The translations under genes and the position numbers were made by a program. A stretch of 64,000 nucleotides of DNA from Amaurobius ferox (taxonomy: Eukaryota; Arthropoda; Arachnida; Araneae; Amaurobiidae), in NCBI GenBank assembly GCA_951213105.1, contig OX578144.1:83403015-83467014 (forward strand). Reading direction: 5' to 3'. The notes below the pieces were generated by a model. That model saw only the letters and a program-made list of their open reading frames with translations, was not told the DNA's origin and ran no database searches. Each line of letters opens with the position of its first letter. Positions within the stretch are counted from its first letter, which is position 1. Shown here piece after piece: positions 23,365 to 34,857 of the stretch.

Positions 23365-24285
23365 ACTTTCCTTATATACATAATGTATAAGAAAAGTATT
23401 GTGACGGGGTCGAAAATTCGAATTCGAGTTTTCGACGGCAGAGCACGTTTCAAACATCCCTAATCACGAATCAAACATTTTTGAGGTGATGTCTGTGTGT
23501 GTGTGTGTGTGTGTGTGTCAGTGAGTCTGTGGAGACGATATCTCACGAGCGAATCTACCGATTCGAATGAAATTTGGTACAAAATTCACAATCCGTGAAT
23601 ACTGGAAGCCTATTGTTTTTAAACGTAATCGAATGTTCAGAACCCCCCCCCCCCTAAATTTTCGAGTGAAATATTGAAAAAATCATCAAAAAATCAAAAC
23701 CTTTAATAAAGTCATGCAAATAGATATTTCTTATGTAATTGTTCATTAGAAAACGATTGACATAAATTTTAGAACGCTAGCATAAACCGTTCTCGAAATA
23801 TTGTACATTTTTCAAAAAAAATATCAAAAAATCCCGTAAATTAAAATAAAATATTAACTGTTGAGAAAAATGTTCCTTTTTCATATGCAATATCATTCGA
23901 TAAATTTGGTGGCATCATTCTCGTGGATCTAGCTCGTTCTATTCATGAGAAAAGTTACCATGAGTAATACTTTTGTATTTCAACGCCAATAGTTATTTAT
24001 CTGCTAGAAGAATAACTTATTTCTCCATCCATAACGCTTGGCGAGATTTTGGCGACGAATTTGGTGGAATGGCGCCAACTTGGCGACCTTTTGAAATGTG
24101 CCCAAATTAACGAAAAGCTGGCCAAATGGATAAAAATGACGCTACATCAATGAAAATGACGACTAATTGTCGAAAATTCAATATCTTGGAAAGAATACCT
24201 ACTATAAGAAAAACCTATTTTATTACTGTAAAAGTAGTAAATTCATTATATTATATAAGGAAAGTCATGTGTTGCCCACATCAGA
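23365..24285 (-). mobile_element. complete hairpin-family (HINE-like) element, opposite orientation
   Basis: On the plus strand it starts with the inverted 3' hairpin (ACTTTCCTTATATACATAAT), then the GACGGGGTCGAAAATTCGAA phrase, a (TG)n run at 23,492-23,518 and the minisatellite region. It ends with AAGTCATGTGTTGCCCACAT plus CAGA and a T-run. With the copy at 22,280-23,208 it forms an inverted pair with about 156 bases between the 3' ends. Confidence 0.8.
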
Positions 24286-24289
24286 TTTT

Positions 24290-26845
24290 TTTGTATTGTC
24301 GACGGTGGTTGTGTTAGAGGATGTAGATGACGTCCCAAGTTGTTTCAGGCATTCTACATATGGGATGAATCGGAAGATTTGGCAGGACATAGTAACATTT
24401 TGATTAGAAGACATTCCCATTTGTTGTTTGTCGTATTTGGTCAGACGTTATTTTATTGAGAAGCGTGATTTACATCATCTGTGACAGCGATTGTTACAGG
24501 TTCGAAGTTTTCAGCAGAATTTAGTCGAGCTGTCAAATTACTTTCAAAATACACCTTTAAATTTTACATTAAGAATTAACATTCTGTTTAATTGTATAGG
24601 GCTGTTGTTTTTCAACTTCCTAGACAAGCAGAAAGTTATTAGTTGCATCTTATTCTTCTTTCCATTTATTGCTGCTTTGAATCATTCTCAAGTTATCTAT
24701 ATCTTCGAATCATACTTGTATCCTCAGAATACACCTGCGAGTCTAGAGGGGGCATGACAATCCGTCCTTTCATTCTAGTGCGATGGAATTTCAATCGCCA
24801 ATGATTTAAATAACTGGGAATAGTAATCATTTGAGAATCCTAGGCTAATAGAAACACTAATTAGAATTATTTGGAATCCTAGTTGAGACATAAGATATTT
24901 ACCAATATCAATTTTTCGGAGCAGATATCTAGTTCCAATACACCTGATTTTTTCCTATTATGATATTTTTTCATTCTATATGTTTATAGTAGAAACTCTT
25001 TGTCACAACATGTAGACACTGCACAATTGCTGTTTATTGTAGTGATAAAATTTTATACATTATAGTGAATACACTGGATAATTTTAATATCATGTTAAAG
25101 CCTATAGTGAATAATTTATTATAATGAATGCTTTGGAATAAGTTGAGTCGTATAATAGGGGTGTGTTTGCATAAAATCCCCTCCATTTTTTCTGCAGCGA
25201 AACACTTACCTGGTAAAGTGGTAAAGATTATTAAAAACCCTGATTACATCCGTCTTACATTAATTTACTTATATATCGATTATAATCAGTAGTAATAATC
25301 ATGAGCTAATAATAAATCATTCCTTTCATTTATAGCGTTTATAGCTAATGCTGTTACCCTGTGAGATAATTTATTGAATTCAATCTACATTTACTTTATT
25401 GTTAAAATGTGAGGCCAGCTTATTCAAACTATTAATTATGTTATTCGACCTACAGTTTCATAGAACTCAGCACATACTTTGATAGCTTCGTGGCCCATGG
25501 GACGTTTGCATCAGAACTTGCTTCCAGTGCAAACCTCTCTTGACATCATCATTCTATATATTTTTCTGCATCTGCATTTCATACATTTTTAGTCGAGTTA
25601 TTGGCCAGATTATTTTGAACAAGTCTTCTTCCTTGTCTTAATTGGTCCAATGTGTTTTTTGTTTAGTTTTTTGGTGGGGGGAAGGGGGGAGACGCTTCCA
25701 TAATCTTATTCGATAGTGCATCGCATCTATCAGCTGTGACGCACAGATTTTCAAATTTAGACGATCTGATCTATTTCGTGCGTGCCTGTGGTTATTCTTT
25801 GTTGCTGTAAACTGTTTGCTTCGAATTTATGCTCCATAAATATCTTCTTGAAATTACTATCACTGTTATCAACACTCCGAATCCATCTTTGTGTTAAGTA
25901 TCGTTATATATTGTTACAATAACTTCTCCTTCATTGCTTTAGCAAGTTTGGCATTTTTGGTCTCACACTTATAATACATTTTGTTGCAACCTAATATACT
26001 TTTATAAGTACGAAACCTGTTCGCCAATGTATTTTTCTGCAATAGGAGTATGATTCGAATTCAAGTAACGTTTATGCTATCATATAACTATTATGAAATT
26101 CCTATTCCTGAAATTCTCTACCATAATTGCTTTTAATGGTATCTCTGAAATATGATACTTTGCCAAACATGATCAACTATGCTCCATCATATAAATGCTC
26201 CGATAATTGATTGCAGCAACAATCTTCGAACTAATATGTATCATTTGAATATTCCTGGAATTCATTCAAATCAAGGTGTCAAATGTTTGACAATCTAAAT
26301 TCTTCGAAGTGTAATTTGCATTTAAAGCCAAGCCAGCCTCATCTACTTACATTTAAATACTCCTAACGCGCTACTGTCTCGATATTATTTTATTTTATAT
26401 ATTATCCTTCTTAAATTCTGGTAAATATTTAATTAGCATTTTAGTAAGTTATAAGCCGGTATATAATTTTAATCAGCATATTAGTAAGTTGTAATATAAT
26501 AAATCTACACGGTATAGGGTTCTTCTGAAAGTCTTTAATCACCCCAATAACTTTGTAAGTAAAGGTCCATATGTGCATACTCTAAATCTGTCTATAGTAA
26601 ATCATAACCGCTCGAATAAAAATGATTGCAGCGCGCCTAGTGGAGAATTTAAAATGTCAGGGTAATGGATTCAGCAACAAAATAAGGTAGATAAAAAAAT
26701 CCAATTTCAAAGTTGTAAAACGTTATCTAATTTGCAGGAATTAACAATAAAATTGTTACGAAGGTAGTTTTTTCACACAATATATAGTTATGGGCGAATT
26801 TATATCCTATTGTTATGATGTATAGAATCGTGGATGCAAGCTCAG
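24290..26845. other. AT-rich stretch without recognised features
   Basis: Several open frames of 60-90 codons exist but none shows a known motif. A G-run lies near 25,674-25,690. I see no transposon ends. Confidence 0.45.
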
Positions 26846-26849
26846 GATA

Positions 26850-27352
26850 CAAGAATAAGTCCACATTTCTGAATAAATAACACGTATATTCACAAGTACA
26901 GAGTAAACAGGAAGAATATACAGTAAAGCAGCATTTAAATACTCCACTAATTTCACAAAACAAAAGATATCATTCCCGAAACCTCGACGTATTTCATTTC
27001 ACAAAACAGCAGCTACAACTCCTAAAACGAATATCACAGGTCAATGTAGCTCGTATCACATCAACTGCTCTCCAACTGAGTGATAATTATTTTTATAAAC
27101 TATCTATAGAAACTTCTGGAAATCTCTCATATCTCGTAGAATATTGGTTATTTCGAGGTGTTTCTCGAACCTCCGAAAATTCTCCAAATGTCGCCAAATT
27201 GGCCATAAATCGCCAATTCTGACAACCCTCTTCCGAACTTCAGCATCGGAAAACCTTAGATTCACGTTTTAAGAAAAGTTGCCTGTACGAGTGTTTTCCC
27301 ACTCTGCTTTTCTAAAGTGACTCTAGTGAGAGCATTTTACACGTTTATAACA
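26850..27352 (-). repeat. LTR-like dispersed repeat, copy 2 (possible solo LTR)
   Basis: It shares ordered blocks with the 21.3-kb and 33.4-kb copies, including a CTCGACGTATTTCA block, GTAGCTCGTATCACATCAAC, ACTGCTCTCCAA, TAGAAAC.TC..GAAA and CGCCAAATT. The right end reads ACGTTTATAACA. On the minus strand a TTATTTATTCAG block near the left edge could be the poly(A) signal region. Confidence 0.4.
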
Positions 27353-27799
27353 CGTTTATAACACTATTCGGGAATTTTAAAATAAGCAACGCTTACATGC
27401 ACGGGAATCTAATGAATAGTCTGTTCAAAATTCACACAGTCAGCAATAACGCACATTTGAATTCGAAAAAGAATGTAACCTTAAAAGTACTTCAAGAAAA
27501 GTTACAAGTGCCATCGTGTAACAGTTCACAATGATAACACTTTTCAACAAGAATTCATTGCATTTCCACATTACGTGCTTCGGGTATTCCTGATATCGAT
27601 TCTAACCCATGGAGTTAAGTTAAGGAGTTACAAATCCATATTGAAAAAATACCAATATCACTTGAGACAATAATTCAAGTGGTGCTGCAGTAAGATAAGA
27701 GGTTCTGCACTGAATACATTTCTGTGGTGAAAAGCTTATAAAATATTTATTTAAACTGTCGATTTTGTAGAAATAAATTAGTAGAGCAATGCAAATTAG

Positions 27800-27814
27800 A
27801 ACTGGAATAATAAT
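27800..27814. repeat. left target-site duplication of the LINE copy
   Basis: AACTGGAATAATAAT is repeated exactly at 28,412-28,426, on the other side of the truncated LINE. Confidence 0.85.
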
Positions 27815-28411
27815 TTTCTGCGACTCTAGAGCTTCCCTGGAGACAATACAACATGGACGCTCAGGACTCTCTCAATGCATTCACAAACACATGGCTGCAA
27901 TTAATAAAATGGGAAAGCGTTGCATTCTACAGTGGATGCCTGCACATGTAGGAATAGACGGCAATGACGCGGCCGATGAATTGGCCAAGGAGGCAAGGAA
28001 CTTAAATAAAGACACCTGAAGCATTATCACTCTTGACGATGCTAATGCTATCGCTAGATACAGACTTAGAGTGAAACCTATAGGATTGGACCACCAGGTC
28101 TGTGTAATAAATGCGAATAGGGAGATCACCAAGACAGTTGCTAGACTCAGAACCAGACACCTAGGTGGTATGAAAATTAATGCGGATGGCACCAGAACCT
28201 ACAAATACTGTAGAAACTGTCCAGGTGAAGAACTTACACTAGAACACATATTGGACTGTCCAGCTACACTTGCGGCTTCGCAAAGCATTGGGGAATTCCC
28301 TTTCCAGGGAGAACTTTATAATGAGAAGATTGTGGATCTCGCTAAGAAAGTAATATCTGCACATGGTTCAATTTGACTTCATATGTACACGACACCAACC
28401 AACCAACCACC
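27815..28411 (+). pseudogene. 5'-truncated LINE: RNase H domain and C-terminal zinc-knuckle tail of a reverse-transcriptase polyprotein
   Basis: The reading frame carries IFCDSRASLETIQ, then LQWMPAHVGIDGNDAADELA (the RNase H core with conserved His, Asn and Asp), then RLRTRHLGGMKI and the CRNCPGEELTLEHILDCP tail seen at the C-terminus of Jockey/I-type LINE ORF2 proteins. It is in one frame throughout, with a single in-frame TGA at 28,017-28,019 and a final stop at 28,374-28,376. The 3' end has an ACCAACCAACC-type simple tail. Perfect 15-bp TSDs flank it, and the first residues of the apparent ORF come from the TSD. Everything upstream, including endonuclease and reverse transcriptase, is missing, as expected from incomplete target-primed reverse transcription. 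Confidence 0.88.
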
Positions 28412-28426
28412 AACTGGAATAATAAT
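28412..28426. repeat. right target-site duplication of the LINE copy
   Basis: Exact 15-base match to 27,800-27,814, directly after the ACCAACC tail. Confidence 0.85.
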
Positions 28427-28710
28427 GAATATTCCAGCGTATTCAAAATTATTTTACCTTTCAATTTATTTTCATCTCCCTATATTCTGAACCCTGTCCT
28501 ACAACTGTGAAAACTGATTAATTATACTGATAATTAGATAATCTCAATTTAAAAATAATCAAAATTACATATACTATGCCTCTCTGTTGTGCCAAATGGA
28601 AACAAAGGGCGTTTTACTAATACTGGCGACACTTACATATAATTCTCAAAGTTTGGTGGCATTTTCAAGCATAGGAGTTTTATATCCTTCTTCTCACTCC
28701 ATAATTAGAC

Positions 28711-29113
28711 CAGTGCTCCACAACCTTTCCTCACCCTTGGCACGCCTAATGTCTTCTCAGAACTATGCGGCACACTTAAGGTCTTACCAGAATTACTCGG
28801 CGCACCACAAGCAAAAATAAACAAAAAATGTAGGAGTTACAGAGTACATATACAGAAATTAGATTTATTTATTATTTTCTATTACATAAATTTAATTTCG
28901 CAGATACCAACAATTTTTCTACTTTAAAATATAACTAACATTAACCTCATTTAATTTATAACTAGAAGCAAATATTAACCTTATCTATAACTAATGATAG
29001 TGTAAATTAAATGAACTACACATTTTCCCTTTCCTGGAGGCATTGTGTCGGATGCACTTAGCGTCATCTCGTGGCACATCAGTGTCAACTGGCACACCGG
29101 TTTCGGAGCACTG
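28711..29113. mobile_element. hAT-type MITE with perfect 8-bp TSD
   Basis: The left end is CAGTGCTCCACAACC and the right end reads GGTTTCGGAGCACTG, giving a short terminal inverted repeat beginning CAGTGCTCC. AATTAGAC is duplicated at 28,703-28,710 and 29,114-29,121, the 8-bp TSD length of hAT elements. At 403 bp and without a coding frame, it must have been moved by a hAT transposase encoded elsewhere. GGCACACCGG-like text near each end is probably the subterminal binding region. Confidence 0.88.
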
Positions 29114-29121
29114 AATTAGAC

Positions 29122-30440
29122 AATACAATAATTTGCTTTATTTGTCTATTTTACTTTGTTGCTAGGTTCGTTAACAACTTTTAAAACTCAAAATCAATCA
29201 CTTTTATTCTATTGGGCAGAGCTACTTTACTGTACATAGACTTAACGTATACACTCATGGACCTTACCATACAAAGTACTTGGGGGCGCTTAAATACTTG
29301 TTTAGGAACCCGGTATATACGCCTTTTAAATGCTTAAGCATTATGTGGGAGATTTGGTTACATTGGAACACTTTTAGAAGCACTTTTCTCGGGAATGCTT
29401 TTCTCGTGAAAAAACTGTGAATTAGGTTTACTTTTTAAGTAATTTTTGTGGATTAAATTATCAATCTTAATTAAAATGGTCGTAAATCGTAACATTTGTG
29501 CATTGCTAACATAGCCGCAAAATCCACCATTACTTCTTTGCGCGAGTTCCTTAACATAATCCTTAAATCAAAACACTACGCATTAAAATCCACATTTTAA
29601 CCTTTAAAATAAATTATCATTTATTCACACCTCTATATTATTATGATTAAAATTACATGAATTTATTAACAAATGCTTTAGGAGGAGAAAAGCACCATTT
29701 GAGAACAGGTCTTTTGAATCTCATTCCAAAGATCAAAAATTGACCTAACATACATGAAAACGGGCACATACTTCTGTATTTCCGGTCTCTCTGAATAACA
29801 CTGCTTGAAATCACAACTCTCCCTCTTCAACTCTTGAATAATCATTGAATTAGATTCGTTGACTTTCCTCTTTGCCTTCCTCCCTCATTTTGCTTGGAGT
29901 TCAGATACGCACTCCTTGCTCTCATTATATGCTCCTCAGTGCGATGTCTCATCTTTGCATTATTGGCCCTTTCAGTTTGCAATGAAGCTTGGTTTAAATC
30001 TTGGCTATAGGATATTTTGCAACAACCACACCTGCAATTTGTATGATGTGTATTTTTTTATTGGGGTCATAACTTTTCGGGCCAAGACTGTCATAAAACA
30101 ATGACTAAAAGTCTGCACTTTGATTCGTTGTATACATTAAAAACTGCATATGATGCCCACTAGTCTCACAGCTGTGTTTTTGTAACTTTAATAAACTGTA
30201 ACCAAATATTTTCGCTATAGTTTGTCAAAGATCCCAAAACAAAGTATCCTCAGAATTTCAGGTTTTATTGACTGCAAAATATTTCACTATAAATTAAGAT
30301 TGGTAAAAATTGTTTAGTTGGATAAATTATAACCTACACTTATGCAAAGTAGTGCCCTGACATGGAGTACTGTGTAACACCACATGGGATACAGTGAAGC
30401 ACACCTTTAAAGAAAACATTGAAATTACTAGGTTTAAGCA
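29122..30440. other. AT-rich stretch without recognised features
   Basis: No transposon ends or protein motifs were found. The open frame at 29,859-30,104 has no recognisable domain. Confidence 0.45.
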
Positions 30441-30714
30441 ATTTATACACAAATTTGTGATGTTTCTGAAAGGTCTACACGCAAAATAAGCACATAATTG
30501 GAAAGAGCAGAAAAAACCCTATAAGATGACATCATTTCCATCAGGATATCTGAATTTAGCACTCGCGAGGTGCCATGCCCAACCCGTATTTCAATTTCCT
30601 GTCCGCCTTCAGTCTGCTATTTTGTGAGGTGCAAGAACGAAAGTTTTAAAGTCAAACAAGAAAAGTATCATCTATATTAAATTTACAGACACAATGGAAA
30701 CAAAAGAAGTATGA

Positions 30715-30945
30715 CGTTTCTCACGTCTTTCACAAAGAAAAGGCACGCCACATTGTGGGTTCGAGCCCCACGTAAGGCATGGATGTTTGTGTTGTGGGCG
30801 CAATGTGATCCGCCCCCTTTGGTGCGCCTGGGGCAACGTCAATGGACGGCTAAATGGTTCACACTCTGGCCGCTGTAATAAAGGCGAATGACGAAGGTCA
30901 AAGTGGCCTGGCCATTTGAAAAAAAAAAGAAAAGAAAAGAAAAAA
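30715..30945 (+). mobile_element. tRNA-derived SINE with A-rich tail
   Basis: GTGGGTTCGAGCCCCAC at about 30,755-30,771 is a good pol III B box in a T-arm-like stem. A GC-rich body follows (GGCGCAATGTGATCC, TGGTGCGCCTGGGGCAACG, CACTCTGGCCGCTGTAATAA) and ends in AAAAAAAAAAGAAAAGAAAA. The A box is not clear, so the 5' end is truncated or decayed. I could not fix the TSD. Confidence 0.6.
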
Positions 30946-31125
30946 CACGACTGACGTATCCAACGTCTATGATTAAAGGCATTTGGAATGATGTGTGAAA
31001 CTTGCATCCCCTGCTGAAATTCGTTGGTTGGTTGGAAAGCATCTGCATATTCGTCAGAGTTCATATGCAGATAGTGACGGATTTCCATAAGTTCCATTTA
31101 TGCACCATCGTTTTGTTTGCCGCAT

Positions 31126-31152
31126 GTTCGTCGAATGCCTACTTCGACGAAC
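31126..31152. repeat. perfect 10-bp stem, 7-nt loop hairpin
   Basis: GTTCGTCGAA (31,126-31,135) pairs exactly with TTCGACGAAC (31,143-31,152). It lies in the spacer of the larger inverted repeat. Confidence 0.7.
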
Positions 31153-31470
31153 GCCGATTTCAGTGACGTATTGCAAACAAAAAGCTAAATTTCTCCTGAA
31201 CTAAAACACCGATATGGTTTATTGTAGACTCATTCGAAAGCTGGTGAAATGGAAAAGTTTTTGGTAAATTTGACCGATTGTAGCTAGAAGGGTTTTTAGC
31301 GATATAGCCGGTTACAGATTTTGCCACCATTTCGATTTTGCACTTCGCCAATGTTTCAGAGCTTGTAGCTCACCGTTAAATCCAGATATCCTGATAGAAA
31401 TGGTTTCATCTTATAGGATTTTTCTGCTCTTTTCAATTATGTGCTTATTTTAAGTGTAAACCTTTCAAAA

Positions 31471-32209
31471 TCCTCACAAATTTGGGTTTTTTCAGACTTA
31501 ACACACTTTCCTTCTATCCACCATATCTAGGAAAGGGATAGAGATAGGACAGGGTTGCTATGGTATTTTATACTGCACATGGGCTCTTCTATAACCCCCT
31601 TTTTTTGGCAGATTAGGTGCAATTTGCCCTGTATATTCATATTTCTTGTTTTACTTCGTGTATTGATAATATACTTACTTTGCTCAGTGCAGCAAGAAAT
31701 TTAAAGTTTCCAATTTTACAATCTTAAGTTTTTTTTTGGTTTTTTTTTGTAGTAATTTACTGAATATCTTGTCAAAAATTTACTATACTTGCCTACTTTT
31801 ACACTTGATGTTACATGGCAACCTTATTCTTTATTTTCAACCTTATCCTCACAAATTTGGGTTTTTTCAGACTTAACACACGTTCCTTCTATCCACCATA
31901 TCTAGGAAAGGGATAGAGATAGGACAGGGTTGCTATGGTATTTTATACTGCACATGGGCTCTTCTATAACCCCCTTTTTTTGGCAGATTAGGTGCAATTT
32001 GCCCTGTATATTCATATTTCTTGTTTTACTTCGTGTATTGATAATATACTTACTTTGCTCAGTGCAGCAAGAAATTTAAAGTTTCCAATTTTACAATCTT
32101 AAGTTTTTTTTTGGTTTTTTTTTGTAGTAATTTACTGAATATCTTGTCAAAAATTTACTATACTTGCCTACTTTTACACTTGATGTTACATGGCAACCTT
32201 ATTCTTTAT
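31471..32209. repeat. recent tandem duplication, 375-bp period
   Basis: 31,471-31,834 and 31,846-32,209 are almost identical. I noticed a single T/G difference (CACTTTCC versus CACGTTCC), while neighbouring repeats are much more diverged. The second copy starts 11 bases after the first ends. No coding content. Confidence 0.9.
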
Positions 32210-33350
32210 AAACATCTTAAATTACCAATTTCTACAATCAATTAAAAATATAAATAAACAGTAAGACATACTTTGTGGAAACATTTTAAAAATACATACA
32301 ATTATCTAACATTCAATATTTTATAGTACAAGCAAAATAAATTTAATTTAAACATTAAAAGCGTGGTGCCCAGTGTATAAAGTGTAATAATATTCATTTT
32401 CAGAAACACGTTTATAATACATTCATAGGGATAAGAGTTATTATACTGCATAAGAAAACTAATTATTACGAAATGTTAATTAAGTAACAGAATAGAAAAT
32501 GTAGAAGCCTGGGAATTTGATATCCCATTTTAAGCAAAAAAATGTTTTAATTTTATTAACGATGTTTTTTAATCTAAACTCAATTGTTTGGAAATTTTTG
32601 AAATTTTGAAATATGAGGTTTCTTTTGTGCATATAATTTTTTTTCTTTTCTATTCTATTTTATAAGCTTGGCGAGTTTATTATCTTTTATACTTTTTAAA
32701 ACTTATTTTAGAAGATAAGAATTATCGAACACTTCCATTATAGCTATAGAATCTCAGTTTCGTGTTATTCAGCATCGAGATCTAGTAAAATATATAAAAT
32801 TTCAAAAATTTGAATTGGGAGTGATGGTGCAAAGGACTAATTAAAATTCTCAAAACTACTTTGCTGAATTACAGAGAAACTCCTCTCTAGATAGAATCTA
32901 GGTTTGTGTCTTATTCGATCCGTCTCAGCTTCCAGGTTAACGAAAATATCTAATATTTGGAAAATTCAAATTAATTGTCTGTCAACTATTAAAAGTGGTT
33001 ATCAACAACTTTGATTAAACGTGCAGTGTCACATTTCATGACGACTAGTAGAATAATATAAATGAATGCATACTTAATGACAATAAACAACCGTCTATGG
33101 AATTCATTTAGTAAACAAATTTTTCTAAAAATTTCACATTGCAAATTTAAAAAGAACAGTAATAGTATTCTATTAAAAATTTTGTATTTTCGTTAAAAAA
33201 TGATCAAAACAAAATAGTATTATGCAATAAGAACATCCCATTTTTTTGCGTGTCCCACAGTCTTGAATGTTGTACTTTAGAGTAATTTTGAATGCAAATG
33301 TAATAGGCGTAAAAATGATCATATTATCCCTCATAGTATATCCGCTTGAA
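32210..33350. other. AT-rich stretch without recognised features
   Basis: I see only T-rich and A-rich tracts and chance short frames. Confidence 0.5.
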
Positions 33351-33354
33351 TCAG

Positions 33355-33432
33355 GGACTCTTAAGATATAAAGTACTCTTAAGTATGTACTCTTAAGATA
33401 CAAATATGATAATGTACTCTTAAGATACAAAG
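33355..33432. repeat. short tandem repeat of TACTCTTAAGATACAAA-type units
   Basis: ACTCTTAAG occurs four times within about 80 bases, at the left border of an LTR-like repeat. Confidence 0.7.
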
Positions 33433-33433
33433 T

Positions 33434-33985
33434 TGAGTCCAAATTTTTGGATGAATAATACTTTATTTAACAGCGCTAATAAACGTAAACAGGAACACTA
33501 TACAGCGAATAACTCAATCTTACAAGATCGCTAAATAGCCGTCAGATACGGTAAAAGAGCAATTCAACGCTCAGTTAATTCAAAAAATATTATTTCTATG
33601 CTTTTCTCAAAACACTGACGTATTTCACAATTCGATGTAGCTCGTATCACATAAACTGCTCTCAAGCTAAGAGATGACTCCTTTCAAATACTCTCCGTAG
33701 AAACGTCCAGAAAAAGCTCGTATTTCCCAGAATATTTTTCATTTTAAGGAAATTCTAGTACATTTGAAAAGTCGCCAAAAGCCGTTAATGTCGATAAAAC
33801 GCCAAATCTAGAAACCCTGACGCGGCATTCAAAATATGGCGACTCTATATTCACGTAATAGGAATGGCTGCCTGTAAAGATGTTTTGTCCTTAAATAGAG
33901 CATATAAATGGAATAGAACGAAATGTCCACTATGTTTTATTAGAATAGAGCAAAGCACAGTGAAACTTTTTGAATATTCGTAACA
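33434..33985 (-). repeat. LTR-like dispersed repeat, copy 3 (possible solo LTR)
   Basis: Blocks shared in order with the 21.3-kb and 26.9-kb copies include CTTACAAGATCG, GTAGCTCGTATCACATAAAC, CTCTCCGTAGAAAC and AGTCGCCAAAA. The right end is GAATATTCGTAACA, so the minus strand starts TGTTACGAATATTC. A TTTATT block near 33,464 could be the inverted poly(A) signal. Confidence 0.4.
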
Positions 33986-34039
33986 ATATATAATCAGTTG
34001 TCCACATATAAAAACATATATTACTAAGAACGTAATGCA

Positions 34040-34275
34040 TGTATATTATAACGGTACGGATATACGTTTTAATATACGAACGTTTATTAAATGTAATATG
34101 CATTTTTTAAAAGTGCGTATATAAAAACCTATGTTATTATTTGTATACGGTTTTACGCCTGTACAAACATATATAAATGTAAACGTATAAACGTATATTA
34201 AACATATAAACGTATAAATGTATATAAACTTATAAGCGTAAACGTATAAACGTATATAAATGTATATTAGTAAAG
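34040..34275. repeat. simple-sequence region of ACGTATA / TATAAA units
   Basis: Imperfect repeats of AAACGTATA and ATGTATATAA fill this region, which is low complexity without coding potential. Confidence 0.75.
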
Positions 34276-34857
34276 GTATTTAATCCAATGCAACCAGGTG
34301 TATATAATATTATTTAGAAAAGAAAACTGGCTAGATAAACAAAAAGTAGATAGTAATTAGTAAGATAATGTTTCTCTCTGATGCACTTATGCCGTCAAAT
34401 GGTTATATGCGCATTCTGTTAGCCTCTGCATGTAATATTTCACTTGACGGAAGCCGAATACTTTAATTACCAGCGCATAATGAGTAAAATATGCTAAAAC
34501 ATTTTCCACAACATGTTTTAGAAGGTCATGTATTTTAAATATTTAGTATAGAGATATATTTTCAATTACAACATTTCTTAAAATAAGGTGTAAAATTTTA
34601 AAGAATCAATTTGTGTCCGCCAGGAGAAAACCGTGTAATTTAGACCCTTTAAATTTTCATCGCTATAAAACGATAAAAAATATAGTTAAAACTGTAAAAT
34701 ACTTGGCTTTGTAAGTGATAATCATAAATGAAATCATTCCCACCCGAAGGTATACAGTACGATGATTTATCGTCGCAATAGTAAAATCGCACACCCGCAC
34801 ACGCCAAGCAGCCACAGCAATGCCGCCACCGTCGCCGCCGCCAGAACAAAAAAAAAA

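Larger units (their letters stand above)
30450..31486. repeat. inverted repeat pair with a SINE between the arms
   Basis: The left arm (about 30,450-30,561) and right arm (about 31,379-31,486) are reverse complements with moderate divergence. For example, AGCACATAATTGGAAAGAGC on the left matches GCTCTTTTCAATTATGTGCT on the right. The spacer of about 0.8 kb contains a tRNA-type SINE and a short perfect hairpin. This may be a foldback or MITE whose outer ends I cannot define. Confidence 0.6.

Noticed and set aside
27881..28192. 103-codon minus-strand ORF
   Set aside because: Shadow of the LINE RNase H frame.
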